DNA of 64,000 nt from Lanius collurio (Eukaryota > Chordata > Aves > Passeriformes > Laniidae), in assembly GCA_020086605.1 (NCBI GenBank), contig JACBWW010000016.1:7744325-7808324 (forward strand). The letters are read 5' to 3'. Shown here in pieces: positions 63,901-64,000 of the stretch. Position numbers and translations under genes: made by a program. Numbering within the stretch: the first letter of the stretch is position 1; each line of letters starts with the position of its first letter. The notes beneath the pieces were generated by a model, which was not told the origin of the DNA, searched no databases, and was given only the letters and a program-made list of their open reading frames with translations.

Positions 63901-64000
63901 GTTTGTCAGGTTTTACATAGTATTTTTCAGACCCTGCATTGTATTTAATGTCAGTTTTGGTATCCCTCTGCTTGAGACAGGGTACCACAATATATTCCAT
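60928..64000. other. AT-rich noncoding stretch, no gene recognised
   Basis: Frames are short and unremarkable, the longest being 100 codons on the minus strand (63216-63518) in a slightly GC-richer patch with overlapping plus frames. Minus donors TTTTG|GTAAGTG near 62936 and CTACAG|GTAGGTC near 63790 lack clearly matched acceptors. No RNA gene or named repeat was recognised. Confidence 0.7.

Overview
The window looks like bird nuclear DNA, quite possibly from a songbird. It is AT-rich, CpG-poor and dense in stops. The one interspersed repeat I can name with confidence is the 3' tail of a CR1 LINE (about 8103-8206), the characteristic avian retroposon family. Simple repeats are short and few, and a 9-base run of N (37075-37083) marks a small assembly gap. 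I found nothing bacterial, plasmid or phage: no operon, no Shine-Dalgarno-led gene series, no CRISPR array.

No protein-coding gene can be called with confidence. The longest open frame in 64 kb is about 180 codons and lies in a GC/CpG-rich island where stops are scarce by composition. Other frames over 100 codons match no protein family I recognise, often overlap open frames on the other strand, and mostly sit in locally GC-richer patches. The window is therefore either an intergenic 'desert' or the inside of one or more long introns.

Layout. 1-8.1 kb: AT-rich sequence with a small GC-richer block near the left edge and short tandem duplications. 8.1-8.2 kb: CR1 tail. 8.2-17.5 kb: AT-rich sequence with a perfect 18-bp palindrome. 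17.6-18.4 kb: GC-rich patch followed by a compact CpG cluster with a CTCF-like site. 18.5-31 kb: AT-rich sequence with isolated GC-richer patches and three splice-bounded segments. 31.2-32 kb: an unusual cluster of inverted repeats (two abutting palindromes and a near-perfect 22-bp hairpin) next to a short direct duplication. 37.5-37.7 kb: G-quadruplex-prone tract. 41.7-42.25 kb: the only clear CpG island. 42.5-47.1 kb: segments on the minus strand with strong acceptor and donor signals, a GC-rich insert-like block ending in a consensus plus-strand donor, and paired 16-bp palindromes. 55.2-55.7 kb: block resembling conserved noncoding DNA. 57.2 and 58.8 kb: short tandem duplication and a homogeneous 41-bp minisatellite.

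The splice-bounded segments are reported as candidates only. Strong donor 7-mers occur here at about the frequency expected by chance, so each needs transcript or conservation evidence. The firmest direct observations are the CR1 tail, the minisatellite, the hairpin/palindrome cluster and the CpG island.
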